NCBI RefSeq assembly: GCF_022429645.1
Contig: NZ_CP092480.1
Span: forward strand, 1,205,501-1,269,500
DNA from: Lutibacter sp. A80
Lineage (GTDB): Bacteria > Bacteroidota > Bacteroidia > Flavobacteriales > Flavobacteriaceae
Length of the DNA: 64,000 bases
Reading direction: 5' to 3'
The position numbers and the translations under genes were made by a program. Under the pieces are notes generated by a model, which was not told where the DNA came from, ran no database searches, and worked only from the letters and a program-made list of their open reading frames with translations. Of the stretch, positions 17,601 to 26,370 are shown piece after piece. The number at the start of each line of letters is the position of its first letter. Position 1 is the stretch's first letter.

Positions 17601-18468
17601 AACTGTGTCCTACAACCCAACCAACATCTGAAGCTGCCCAAAATACATCACCTTCTTCAACTCCATAAATATTTTTCATTGAATATTTTAAAGCAGTTGC
17701 ATAACCACCCGTATCACGAATGATTCCTTTTGGTTTCCCTGTAGTTCCTGAAGTATATAAAATATATAATGGGTCGGTAGAGTTCATTTCAACACAATCT
17801 ACAGGCTTCGACTTTTTAACTAACTTTTTATAACTAATATAACGATCTGTTTTAGGATTTACAGCACCCAAATTACGCTTATAAACAATTACTTTTGTTG
17901 GTTTATGTTTTGCTAATTCAATAGCTTCATCAACCATAGGTTTATAGGCAATTAATCGATCAACTTCCATTCCAGAAGTAGCTGTAATAATAGCTTTTGG
18001 TTTACAATCATCTATTCTAATCGCTAATTCGTGTGGTGCAAAACCACCAAAAACTACTGAATGTATTGCACCAATACGCGCACAAGCTAACATACTAAAA
18101 ACCGCATGCGGAATCATTGGCATATAAATAATTACAGTATCTCCTTTTTGAACACCTAAATCACATAATCCACCAGCCAAACGCTCCACTTGTGATTTTA
18201 CATCATTATAAGAATAAGATACTTTTTGTTGTGTTACAGGAGATTCGTAAATAATAGCTTCTTGTTCTCCAAAACCATCTTCAACGTGTTTGTCTACCGC
18301 TAAATAACACATATTTAATTTTCCATCGGCAAACCAACGATCAATTCCAAATTCATCTTTTGATAAGATTGTCTCCGGATTTTTAAACCATTTTAATTCA
18401 TTAGCTTGTTCTTTCCAAAATTTTTGAGGATCTTCAATACTGTAATTGTAATGCTTTTGATAATTCAT
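14644..18468 (-). CDS. Fused tandem acyl-CoA synthetase: PrpE-like module plus Acs-like module
   Basis: 1274 residues in one uninterrupted frame, twice the size of a normal acetyl-CoA synthetase. Module 1 (about 1–628) resembles propionyl-CoA synthetase PrpE. It has P-loop YTSGTTGKPKG at 238–248, DHWWQTESGW, and PKTRSGK with the catalytic lysine at 588. Module 2 (about 650–1274) resembles acetyl-CoA synthetase. It begins near YYKSYQHSVNDPEGFW and has EWFKGAKLNITENC, YTSGSTGKPKG, DTWWQTETGG and PKTRSGK with its lysine near 1235. A linker of about 20–30 charged residues joins them. Both modules keep all the adenylation and thioesterification motifs I can see, so both should be active. It would make acetyl-CoA and propionyl-CoA (or related short acids) from acid, ATP and CoA. 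It is divergent from gltB. Confidence 0.93.
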   Translation of the reverse strand: MNYQKHYNYSIEDPQKFWKEQANELKWFKNPETILSKDEFGIDRWFADGKLNMCYLAVDKHVEDGFGEQEAIIYESPVTQQKVSYSYNDVKSQVERLAGGLCDLGVQKGDTVIIYMPMIPHAVFSMLACARIGAIHSVVFGGFAPHELAIRIDDCKPKAIITATSGMEVDRLIAYKPMVDEAIELAKHKPTKVIVYKRNLGAVNPKTDRYISYKKLVKKSKPVDCVEMNSTDPLYILYTSGTTGKPKGIIRDTGGYATALKYSMKNIYGVEEGDVFWAASDVGWVVGHSYIVYAPLLNRNTTIVFEGKPIRTPDASTFWRIISENNVKVMFTAPTAIRAIKKEDPDGELLKMYDLSCLKYQFLAGERCDAATLQWLEEKLEIPVIDHWWQTESGWPIVSNMMGIEPLPVKPGSAAKPVGGYNIQILGADGKELGANEEGLVNIKLPLPPGTLANIWGNTDRFIDGYLKKFPGYYFSGDGGYIDEDGYVFITGRVDDVINVAGHRLSTAEMEEVVSSNPSVAECAVFGIEDALKGQVPLALVVLKSGDYVSSFELEYKIVQEVRKQIGPVASLKKVLLVQRLPKTRSGKILRKLLRNIADGIEYTIPSTIDDPEIVNEITHEFKLHKIGIYEHATEEEKQTLADLKVDSFIKYYKSYQHSVNDPEGFWAQIADTFTWHKKWDSVVEFDWEKPKFEWFKGAKLNITENCLDRHLDKRGDDIAILWEPNNPDEANRSFTYKELHAEVCKFSNVLKNNGVEKGDRVCVYMPMVPELAIALLACARIGAVHSVVFAGFSAVALSTRINDSECKVLLTSDGVFRGSKAVDFKKIVDEALETCPTIETAIVLNRVNGDINMKEGRDIWWHDEIAKVNDVCEAEVMDAEDMLFILYTSGSTGKPKGMVHTCAGYMIHTAYSFKNVFQYTQGDVYFCTADIGWITGHSYIVYGPLAAGATTLMFEGVPSYPDYSRFWQIVEKYKVNQFYTAPTAIRALAAQGNELTERNDLSSIKVLGTVGEPINEEAWHWYDEKIGKQKSPIVDTWWQTETGGIMISPLGGVTPTKPTFATRPLPGIQPCLVDEQGEELNTNPAEGRLCIKYPWPSIARTIYGNHQRYKETYFTAFEGKYFTGDGAFRDLEGNYRITGRVDDVVIVSGHNLGTAPIENVINEHSNIVESAVVGFPHDIKGNALYAYVIVYELPENEDFLRREINDLIARSIGPIAKLDKIQFVTGLPKTRSGKIMRRILRKIAENETSNLGDISTLLNPEVVKAVMEGSLVK

Positions 18469-18576
18469 TTTTTATTTATTTATTTGGTTTTTATTCTGAA
18501 TTTCTTCAGAGATTAGTAGTTATTTATATATGTTTGTTTTACTTCATTTACATGTTTTTTTATTTAAAAAGGGTTT

Positions 18577-18584
18577 CAAATATA
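18577..18584 (-). promoter_or_regulatory. Candidate -7 element for the acyl-CoA synthetase gene
   Basis: On the minus strand this reads TATATTTG, an exact TAnnTTTG match, 109 bases before the start codon. No matching -33 element is seen. Confidence 0.38.
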
Positions 18585-18949
18585 TTTTTAGGTAATTGAT
18601 TTAAAGCTTAACTCTATGTCATATTTTTTTAAAGAATATTCTTCATTATTACTAATAAGATTGAAATTTAACAATTTTATACATATATAGGTACATATTC
18701 TACATAAATATACCTATTTACTATATAAAACCAAATTTCAAGTTTAAAATGTCTCATTTTTTAAATCAAAAATTATTAAAACTTGTTGTTTTTTAAATTA
18801 GCTTAAGTTTTTAGAGCTAATTACATTTAACAATTTCTTAATATTTAAAGCTTAAATTACATATTTAATTATTTTCAACATTTAAATTCTTTTATTATAA
18901 TAATTACAACGTTTTCGAACTTATCAAACAAACTACAACAATTTTTCAC

Positions 18950-18957
18950 TATTTTTG
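18950..18957 (+). promoter_or_regulatory. Candidate -7 element for gltBD
   Basis: TATTTTTG is an exact TAnnTTTG match, 28 bases before the gltB ATG. No clear -33 TTTG is found at the right spacing. Confidence 0.5.
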
Positions 18958-18985
18958 TAAACATTCTATAATAATAACATTCTAT

Positions 18986-21900
18986 ATGATAAAACAAGGA
19001 TTATACTTACCAGAATTTGAACATGAAAACTGTGGAGCTGGTTTTATATGCAATTTAAAAGGACAGAAAACAAACCAAATTATACATGATGCTTTAGAAA
19101 TTTTAGTGAAATTAGAACATCGTGGAGGAGTTAGTTCAGATGGAAAAACAGGTGATGGAGCTGGGCTACTAATAGATATTCCACATACATTTTTTCAAAG
19201 AGTTTGTGAATTTGAATTACCTGAGCAAAGAGAATATGCTGTTGGAATGGTATTTTTCCCAAAAAACAAAAACCAATACCGCTTTTGTAAAGAAGAATTT
19301 GAAAAAGAAATTAAAAATCAAGGGTTAAATATATTAGGTTGGAGAAAAGTTCCTGTAGATTCTACTCAACTTGGTGAAATTGCTCTAAATTCAGAACCAA
19401 CTATTGAACAAATATTTATCAGTAAAGATCCAGACTTAAAAGAGCTTAATTTTAAAGCAAAATTATACGCAGCACGTAAAATTGCAGAACATACTATTGC
19501 GGGTTCAAAAATGTCTGAAGCTTCGTATTTTTACGTATCTAGTTTATCTAATACTACTTTAATATACAAAGGTATAATTATGCCAGAAGATATTGGCCCA
19601 TATTATACAGATTTACAACAACCAGATTTAGTAACTAGACTAGCACTTGTACATCAACGTTTTTCAACTAATACAATGCCTTCTTGGGAACTAGCTCAAC
19701 CATTTAGGTATATGTGCCAAAATGGTGAAATAAACACTTTACGCGGAAACGTTAGTAGAATGCGTGTACGTGAGGAAATTATGAAAAGTGAGCTTTTTGG
19801 TGATGATATTGAAAAATTATTTCCTATAATATTACCTGGAAAATCAGATTCAGCATCTATGGATATGGTTGTTGAACTTTTAACTTTAAGTGGAAGATCA
19901 TTACCTGAAGTTATGATGATGTTAATGCCTGAAGCTTGGGAAAAACACCAAACAATGTCTAAAGAACGTAAAGCATTTTACGAATATAATGCTTGCCTAA
20001 TGGAACCTTGGGATGGACCTGCCTCTGTACCTTTTACAGATGGAGACTATATTGGTGCATTATTAGACAGAAACGGATTAAGACCTTCTAGATATACCGT
20101 AACAAAAAGCGGAAAATTAATAATGTCTTCAGAAATTGGTGTTGTTGATATTGAACCAGAAGATATTGAAAAACATGGTAGACTAGAACCTGGAAAAATG
20201 TTTTTAGTTGACATGAATGAAGGTAGAATTATTAATGATGAAGAAATAAAAGCTAAAATTGCCTCTGAAAGACCTTATAAACAATGGTTAGACGAAACAA
20301 GAGTTTTTCTAAAAGATGTTCCTAATAACAATGAAGAATGTCCAATTGAAACCTTAGATATTAAAACTCGTTCTAGATTATACAATTACACTATAGAAGA
20401 TATTCAAGAAGTAATTACACCTATGGCACAAAATGGTAAAGAAGCCTTAGGTTCAATGGGTATTGATACTCCTTTAGCTGTTTTATCAGACAGACCTCAA
20501 CTTATATCAAATTATTTTAAACAATTATTCGCTCAGGTAACCAATCCTCCTTTAGATGGAATTCGCGAAGAAATTGTAACAGATATTAGTCTTGCATTAG
20601 GAAAAGATAGAAATATTTTTAGCATTACTAAACGACAGTGTAAAAAACTTAGAATTCAAAACCCAGTTATTTCTAATAACGATTTAGAAAAAATTAGAAA
20701 CATAAAAATTGGTGACTTTAAAGCAATAACCATTCAAATGCTTTACGTAAAAGAAAAAGGCGTAAATGGTTTAGAAGATGCTTTAGAAAATATAATTAAA
20801 CAAGTTGCAGAAGCCGTAAGAAACAAAAATAATATTATTATTTTATCTGATAGAGGTGCTAATGAAGAAATGGCTCCAATACCAGCATTATTAGCTTGTT
20901 CTTATGTTAATCATCAAATGAATAGAATGCGTAAACGTTCTTATTTTGATATTATTATTGAATCTGCAGAACCTCGAGAACCTCATCAATTTGCAACTTT
21001 ATTTGGTTATGGAGCAAGTGCTATTAATCCTTATATGGTAAACGAAATTATCCGTAACCAAGTAAAAGAAGGATTTATTACTGGTATGGATGAGCAAAAA
21101 GCCGTTGATAATTTTAATAAAGCAATTGGAAAAGGCTTATTAAAAATTATGAATAAAATTGGAATCTCTACATTACACTCTTACAGAGGTTCACAAATAT
21201 TCGAAATTGTTGGTTTTAACTCTAAATTTGTTGAAAAATATTTCCCTTTTACAACTTCTAGAATTGAAGGTGTAGGACTGTATGAAATTGAAAAAGAAAT
21301 TTCAGCACGTTACAACTACGCATATCCTAAAACATTAATTAAAAATAGACTCGGTTTAAATATTGGAGGACATTACCGTTGGAGACGTGGAGGTGAAAAA
21401 CATATGTTTAACCCAACAACTGTAGCTAAACTACAACAAGCAGTTAGATTAAGCGATCAAAAAAGCTATAATGTATATGCTAAAACCGTAAACGAACAAT
21501 CTGAACGTTTAATGACTATTAGAGGTTTGTTCGAATTTAACAATTACGACCCAATTCCAATAGATGAAGTAGAACCTTGGACAGAAATTGTAAAACGATT
21601 TAAAACCGGAGCTATGTCTTACGGGTCAATTTCTAGAGAAGCTCACGAAAATTTAGCCATTGCAATGAACCGTATTGGAGGAAAATCTAATTCTGGTGAA
21701 GGTGGTGAAGATAGAAAACGTTTCCAAAAAGATATTAACGGAGATAGTAGAAATTCTGCAATTAAGCAGGTAGCTTCAGGTCGTTTTGGAGTTACTTCGC
21801 ATTACTTAACAAATGCTGAAGAAATTCAAATTAAAATGGCTCAAGGAGCAAAACCAGGAGAAGGTGGTCAATTACCTGGTGAAAAAGTACTTCCTTGGAT

Positions 21901-23494
21901 TGCCAAAGCTAGAAATTCAACTCCTTTTGTTGGTTTAATTTCACCACCACCACATCATGATATTTATTCAATTGAAGATTTAGCTCAATTAATTTTCGAT
22001 TTAAAAAATGCTAATAGAGAAGCACGTATAAACGTAAAACTAGTTTCTGAAGTTGGAGTTGGTACAATTGCAGCTGGTGTAGCAAAAGCTAAAGCCGATG
22101 TTGTATTAATTGCTGGTTACGATGGTGGAACTGGTGCATCTCCCCTAACATCATTAAAACATACTGGTTTACCTTGGGAACTTGGTTTAGCAGAAGCTCA
22201 ACAAACTTTAGTAATGAATAATTTACGCTCTAGAATTGTTGTTGAATGTGATGGACAATTAAAAACTGGTCGTGATGTTGCTATTGCAGCTTTATTAGGT
22301 GCTGAAGAATTTGGTTTTGCAACCGCTCCTTTAGTAGCTTCGGGTTGTATTATGATGCGTAAATGCCATTTAAACACCTGTCCTGTAGGTATTGCAACTC
22401 AAGACAAAGAATTGCGTAAAAACTTTAAAGGAACACCAGAACATGTTATTAATTTCTTCTATTATATTGCTGAAGAATTAAGAGGTATTATGGCTCAGTT
22501 AGGTTTTAGAACAATGGATGAAATGATTGGTAAAACCCAAAAAATTAATGCAAATAAAGCCATACAACACTATAAAGCAAAAGGCTTAGATTTAACATCT
22601 ATACTACATAGACCTGAAGGTTATAGTAAAATGCCTTTAAAAAATACGGAAAAACAAGATCACGAACTAGCAAACGTATTAGATTTTACACTTCTAAAAG
22701 ATTCTCACAGAGCAATCTATAGAAAAGAAAAAACTACACTTAATTATCCTATCTGCAATATGAACCGATCTACTGGTGCAATTGTAAGTAACGAAATTTC
22801 TAAAATTTATGGTCATTTAGGCTTACCAGAAGACACCTTAAATATAAACTTTACTGGGTCTGCAGGACAAAGCTTTGGAGCTTTTGGAGCGCCAGGTTTA
22901 ACATTTACAATTGAAGGTAATACCAATGATTATTTAGGAAAAGGACTCTCTGGAGCTAAACTAATTATTAAAAAACCTGAAAAAGCAAACTTTATAGCAG
23001 AAGAAAATATTATAATTGGTAATGTTTGTCTATTTGGAGCCGTTAAGGGTGAAGCTTATATAAACGGAATTGCCGGTGAACGTTTTGCTGTTAGAAACTC
23101 TGGAGCAACTACAGTTGTAGAAGGTGTTGGAGACCACTGTTGTGAATATATGACAGGAGGTAAAGTAGTTGTACTTGGTAAAACAGGAAGAAACTTTGCT
23201 GCAGGTATGAGTGGTGGTATTGCTTATGTATACGATCCAAACGATAAATTCACAAATGGATTGTGTAATACTGAAACCATAGAGTTTGAAGCAATTGAAA
23301 AAGAAGATGCAACTGAATTAAAAGCATTAATTGAAAAACACGTACTATACACTAATAGTAACAGAGGTAAAGAATTATTAAAAAATTGGGAAAAAAGCTT
23401 AAACAATTTTGTTAAAGTAATGCCTATAGAATACAAACGCGCATTAAAGCGCTTAGAGACTGAAGAAGAAATGTTTGAAGAATTAACAGCATAA
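18986..23494 (+). CDS. gltB: Glutamate synthase large subunit
   Basis: 1502 residues, full length for GltB. The class II glutamine amidotransferase domain begins with the catalytic Cys16 in ENCGAGF. The short segment before it is the propeptide removed on maturation. The FMN-binding synthase domain holds SGEGGEDRKRF and KPGEGGQLPGEKV. The cysteines of CIMMRKCHLNTCPVGIATQ bind the 3Fe-4S cluster. The C-terminal GxGxG beta-helix domain includes GGIAYVYDPNDKF. It makes two glutamates from glutamine and 2-oxoglutarate, with electrons from GltD. gltD follows after five bases. Confidence 0.97.
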   Translation: MIKQGLYLPEFEHENCGAGFICNLKGQKTNQIIHDALEILVKLEHRGGVSSDGKTGDGAGLLIDIPHTFFQRVCEFELPEQREYAVGMVFFPKNKNQYRFCKEEFEKEIKNQGLNILGWRKVPVDSTQLGEIALNSEPTIEQIFISKDPDLKELNFKAKLYAARKIAEHTIAGSKMSEASYFYVSSLSNTTLIYKGIIMPEDIGPYYTDLQQPDLVTRLALVHQRFSTNTMPSWELAQPFRYMCQNGEINTLRGNVSRMRVREEIMKSELFGDDIEKLFPIILPGKSDSASMDMVVELLTLSGRSLPEVMMMLMPEAWEKHQTMSKERKAFYEYNACLMEPWDGPASVPFTDGDYIGALLDRNGLRPSRYTVTKSGKLIMSSEIGVVDIEPEDIEKHGRLEPGKMFLVDMNEGRIINDEEIKAKIASERPYKQWLDETRVFLKDVPNNNEECPIETLDIKTRSRLYNYTIEDIQEVITPMAQNGKEALGSMGIDTPLAVLSDRPQLISNYFKQLFAQVTNPPLDGIREEIVTDISLALGKDRNIFSITKRQCKKLRIQNPVISNNDLEKIRNIKIGDFKAITIQMLYVKEKGVNGLEDALENIIKQVAEAVRNKNNIIILSDRGANEEMAPIPALLACSYVNHQMNRMRKRSYFDIIIESAEPREPHQFATLFGYGASAINPYMVNEIIRNQVKEGFITGMDEQKAVDNFNKAIGKGLLKIMNKIGISTLHSYRGSQIFEIVGFNSKFVEKYFPFTTSRIEGVGLYEIEKEISARYNYAYPKTLIKNRLGLNIGGHYRWRRGGEKHMFNPTTVAKLQQAVRLSDQKSYNVYAKTVNEQSERLMTIRGLFEFNNYDPIPIDEVEPWTEIVKRFKTGAMSYGSISREAHENLAIAMNRIGGKSNSGEGGEDRKRFQKDINGDSRNSAIKQVASGRFGVTSHYLTNAEEIQIKMAQGAKPGEGGQLPGEKVLPWIAKARNSTPFVGLISPPPHHDIYSIEDLAQLIFDLKNANREARINVKLVSEVGVGTIAAGVAKAKADVVLIAGYDGGTGASPLTSLKHTGLPWELGLAEAQQTLVMNNLRSRIVVECDGQLKTGRDVAIAALLGAEEFGFATAPLVASGCIMMRKCHLNTCPVGIATQDKELRKNFKGTPEHVINFFYYIAEELRGIMAQLGFRTMDEMIGKTQKINANKAIQHYKAKGLDLTSILHRPEGYSKMPLKNTEKQDHELANVLDFTLLKDSHRAIYRKEKTTLNYPICNMNRSTGAIVSNEISKIYGHLGLPEDTLNINFTGSAGQSFGAFGAPGLTFTIEGNTNDYLGKGLSGAKLIIKKPEKANFIAEENIIIGNVCLFGAVKGEAYINGIAGERFAVRNSGATTVVEGVGDHCCEYMTGGKVVVLGKTGRNFAAGMSGGIAYVYDPNDKFTNGLCNTETIEFEAIEKEDATELKALIEKHVLYTNSNRGKELLKNWEKSLNNFVKVMPIEYKRALKRLETEEEMFEELTA

Positions 23495-23499
23495 AAAAT

Positions 23500-24960
23500 A
23501 TGGGAAAAGTAACAGGATTTAAAGAATTCGAAAGAAAAGACGAAAAATATAAGCCAGTTAAAGAACGTGTAACTAATTATAATGAATTTACACAACCATT
23601 AAATAAGGCTGAAATTACTAAACAAGGATCTAGATGTATGGATTGTGGAATTCCATTTTGCCACAGTGGATGTCCTCTTGGTAATTTAATTCCAGATTTC
23701 AATCACATGGTACATCAAGGTGAATGGAAAAAAGCATCTTGGATATTACATTCAACTAATAATTTTCCAGAATTTACAGGAAGACTATGCCCAGCTCCTT
23801 GTGAGCAAGCTTGTGTGCTTGGTATTATAGACGATCCTATATCAATAGAAAATATTGAAAAAAACATTGTTGAAAAAGCTTTTAAAGAAGGCTGGATAGT
23901 ACCGCAAACACCAAGTACAAGAACCGATAAAAAAATAGCTATTGTAGGTTCAGGCCCATCTGGTTTAGCTGCTGCTCAACAATTAAATAGAGCTGGACAC
24001 AATGTAACTGTTTTTGAAAGAGATGACAAAGTTGGAGGTTTATTACGCTACGGTATTCCAAATTTTAAATTAGAAAAAGGAATAATAGACAGAAGAATTG
24101 ATATTCTTGAAAAAGAAGGAATCGAATTTAAAACAAATGTTCATGTTGGTGTAAATTATGATGTAGAAGAGTTAAAAAAGTTTGATGCAATAGTTTTATG
24201 CGGTGGAGCAACACAAAAAAGAGGTTTACCTATTAAAGGTGGAGACCACAAAGATGTTGTACAAGCTATGGACTTTTTAACACAACAAACAAAGGTTGTA
24301 TTTGGCGAAAAAATTAAAGATCAAGTACTAGCAACCGATAAAAATGTAATTGTAATTGGGGGTGGAGATACCGGCTCAGATTGTGTTGGAACCTCAAACC
24401 GACAAGGAGCTAAATCGGTAACGAACTTTGAGATAATGCCAAAACCACCAGGACAAAGAAGTCCGTCAACACCTTGGCCTTATTGGCCTTTAAAACTAAA
24501 AACATCTTCATCACATGAAGAAGGTTGTGATAGAAACTGGTTAATTAACACTAAAGAATTTATTGTTGATGAAAAAGGCAATCTAACAGCGTTAAAAACT
24601 ATTAATGTTGAATGGAAAATGGTTCCTGGTCAACGCCCAGAATTAATTGAAATTGAAGGTACTGAAAAAACATGGCCTTGTGAGTTAGTTTTACTTTCTC
24701 TTGGATTTACTGGACCAGAAGCAACATTAAGTGACCAGCTTGGAATTAAAACAGATTTTAGAAGTAATTACGAAGCTTCAAATGTAGATTACCGTACTAA
24801 TGTTACTAAAGTGTTTACTGCTGGAGATATGCGTAGAGGTCAAAGTTTAATAGTTTGGGCAATATCTGAAGGAAGAGAAGCCGCAAGAAAAGTTGATGAA
24901 TATTTAATGGGATATAGTAATTTACCTACAAAAGGTGATGGAGATTTACCTGCTATGTAA
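23500..24960 (+). CDS. gltD: Glutamate synthase small subunit
   Basis: 486 residues. The N-terminal cysteine sets CMDCGIPFCHSGCPLGNLIP and RLCPAPCEQACVLGI bind two 4Fe-4S clusters. AIVGSGPSGLAAA is the FAD dinucleotide fold, and VIVIGGGDTGSDCVGT is the NADPH-binding fold. The C-terminal FTAGDMRRGQSLIVWAISEG is the conserved FAD contact. It passes electrons from NADPH to GltB. It forms a two-gene operon with gltB and ends at a strong terminator. Confidence 0.97.
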   Translation: MGKVTGFKEFERKDEKYKPVKERVTNYNEFTQPLNKAEITKQGSRCMDCGIPFCHSGCPLGNLIPDFNHMVHQGEWKKASWILHSTNNFPEFTGRLCPAPCEQACVLGIIDDPISIENIEKNIVEKAFKEGWIVPQTPSTRTDKKIAIVGSGPSGLAAAQQLNRAGHNVTVFERDDKVGGLLRYGIPNFKLEKGIIDRRIDILEKEGIEFKTNVHVGVNYDVEELKKFDAIVLCGGATQKRGLPIKGGDHKDVVQAMDFLTQQTKVVFGEKIKDQVLATDKNVIVIGGGDTGSDCVGTSNRQGAKSVTNFEIMPKPPGQRSPSTPWPYWPLKLKTSSSHEEGCDRNWLINTKEFIVDEKGNLTALKTINVEWKMVPGQRPELIEIEGTEKTWPCELVLLSLGFTGPEATLSDQLGIKTDFRSNYEASNVDYRTNVTKVFTAGDMRRGQSLIVWAISEGREAARKVDEYLMGYSNLPTKGDGDLPAM

Positions 24961-24990
24961 TTATCAACCTTAACTAAAAATTAGTTTTAA

Positions 24991-25028
24991 AAGATGCTGT
25001 CTAAATTTTAGACAGCATCTTTTTTTTA
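24991..25028 (+). terminator. Intrinsic terminator after gltBD
   Basis: A 15-bp perfect stem (AAGATGCTGTCTAAA against its reverse complement) with a minimal loop is followed directly by eight T. This is one of the strongest terminators in the window. Confidence 0.92.
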
Positions 25029-25192
25029 TAAACTTTTTTGAAATTCTTTCCTTTTAATTTTCACAAAACAACTATCAAAAAAAAATTAAAAATTCATAAT
25101 TAACTGATTTTAATCATACTATAAAACTTAAAACTAGTATAATTTAGATGTTGTAAATTTTAAAATTAACCCAATCAAATTAAAAAAACAAT

Positions 25193-25720
25193 ATGAAAAA
25201 TTTATTATTCTTAATAATTATTAGCGCTCTTGCTTTTTCTTGTAAATCTGATAAAAAATCTGAAGTTCAAAATAAAGAAGAAGCTATTGAAATTCTAGAT
25301 ACTCCAAAAGTATCCTTAAGTGAATTTGACACAAAAGCAGGTGATTACGTAGGTAAAGAAATTGAAGTAACAGGCATAGTTGACCATGTTTGCAAACACG
25401 GCGGAAAAAAAATTCTATTGGTTACTGATGAAGGTGATGCACATATAGTTGCAGACGAACGTTTTGATGAAGCATTAATGGGAGAAGAAATTAAAGTAAT
25501 TGGAATTGTACTTGAAGAAAGAATAGACGAAGCCTATCTTTTAAAAATGGATGAAGATAATATTAAAAGTCATTCTGAAGGAGCTTCGAATGAAGAACAA
25601 TTTAATAACAAAAAGAAGCACCTTCAAGAATACAGAAACAAAATGAAAAAAGAAGGAATTGATCATATTTCAAATTACTCCTTACAATATGTTTCACACA
25701 CAAATATAGCTACTGAATAA
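25193..25720 (+). CDS. Lipoprotein with OB-fold-like domain
   Basis: 175 residues. A lipoprotein signal with lipobox ALAFSC puts the acylated Cys at residue 17. Residues about 45–125 contain GKEIEVTGIVDHVCKHGGKK and EEIKVIGIVLEERIDEAYL, two strand patterns of an OB fold like that of tRNA_anti or CcmE-type domains. The Cys and His in VCKHGGKK could bind metal or heme, but this is only a possibility. A basic helical C-terminus follows. It lies 11 bases before the PepSY-TM gene, so the two likely work together in the envelope. Confidence 0.65.
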   Translation: MKNLLFLIIISALAFSCKSDKKSEVQNKEEAIEILDTPKVSLSEFDTKAGDYVGKEIEVTGIVDHVCKHGGKKILLVTDEGDAHIVADERFDEALMGEEIKVIGIVLEERIDEAYLLKMDEDNIKSHSEGASNEEQFNNKKKHLQEYRNKMKKEGIDHISNYSLQYVSHTNIATE

Positions 25721-25731
25721 TTTTTTTTAAA

Positions 25732-26289
25732 ATGAAACAATTGCGAAAATGGAGTAGAATTCTTCATAGAGATATTGGTTATTTTTTTATTGGTACAACC
25801 TTAATTTATGGTCTATCGGGTATTGCATTAAATCATATGAGTGATTGGAACCCTAATTATTCTGTTGAAGTGAAAGATTTTAAAACGACTATCAATTTAG
25901 AAAAAAACGCTACTACAAAAGAGAACATACTCAAATTATTAGATGATGTAGATAAACGTGAAAATTACAAAAAACACTATTACAGAAATACCAATCAATT
26001 AAAAATATTCTTAAAAGGTGGTTCATCTATAATAGTAAACATACACAATGGAAAAGGCTATGCGGAATACCTAAAAAAAAGACCTATTTTTTATGAAGTA
26101 AATTATCTTCATTACAATCCAAATAGAATTTGGACATGGTTTTCAGATATTTACGCACTAGCATTAATTCTATTTGCTGTAACTTCATTTTTTATGGTAA
26201 AAGGTAAAAAAGGAATTACTGGAAGAGGTGGTATTTATGCAGTTTTAGGTATAGTAATACCTTTACTTTTTTTACTCTTTTATATGTAA
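25732..26289 (+). CDS. PepSY-associated TM helix protein
   Basis: 185 residues. It opens with RKWSRILHRDIGYFFIGTTL, a helix typical of PepSY-associated membrane proteins, then a soluble external part (about 40–125), and ends with two more hydrophobic helices (WFSDIYALALILFAVTSFFM and the last 20 residues). Such proteins sit in the inner membrane and are often linked to iron uptake or reduction. Here the only partner is the OB-fold lipoprotein just upstream. The precise role is unknown. Confidence 0.78.
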   Translation: MKQLRKWSRILHRDIGYFFIGTTLIYGLSGIALNHMSDWNPNYSVEVKDFKTTINLEKNATTKENILKLLDDVDKRENYKKHYYRNTNQLKIFLKGGSSIIVNIHNGKGYAEYLKKRPIFYEVNYLHYNPNRIWTWFSDIYALALILFAVTSFFMVKGKKGITGRGGIYAVLGIVIPLLFLLFYM

Positions 26290-26298
26290 AAACTTAAA

Positions 26299-26333
26299 TA
26301 GCCTGCACTTAAACAATTTCTAAATGCAGGCTA
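26299..26333. terminator. Hairpin between convergent genes
   Basis: TAGCCTGCA pairs with TGCAGGCTA, extended by TTA/TAA with one mismatch, around a loop of about nine bases. There is no clean T-run, so it is a weak terminator for the PepSY gene and for proA. Confidence 0.5.
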
Positions 26334-26370
26334 AATATTTTATTAGCTAATATTATTATTTTATTAAAAA

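Larger units (their letters stand above)
18469..18985. other. Divergent intergenic region between the acyl-CoA synthetase and gltB
   Basis: 517 bases, strongly AT-rich and without an ORF or RNA gene that I can recognise. It must carry promoters in both directions. Only -7-like elements at 18577–18584 (minus) and 18950–18957 (plus) are convincing. Confidence 0.6.

Noticed and set aside
23224-23595. Open frame of 123 codons on the minus strand at the gltB/gltD junction
   Set aside because: It is antisense to gltB and gltD, which are strongly supported, and reads as low-complexity sequence.
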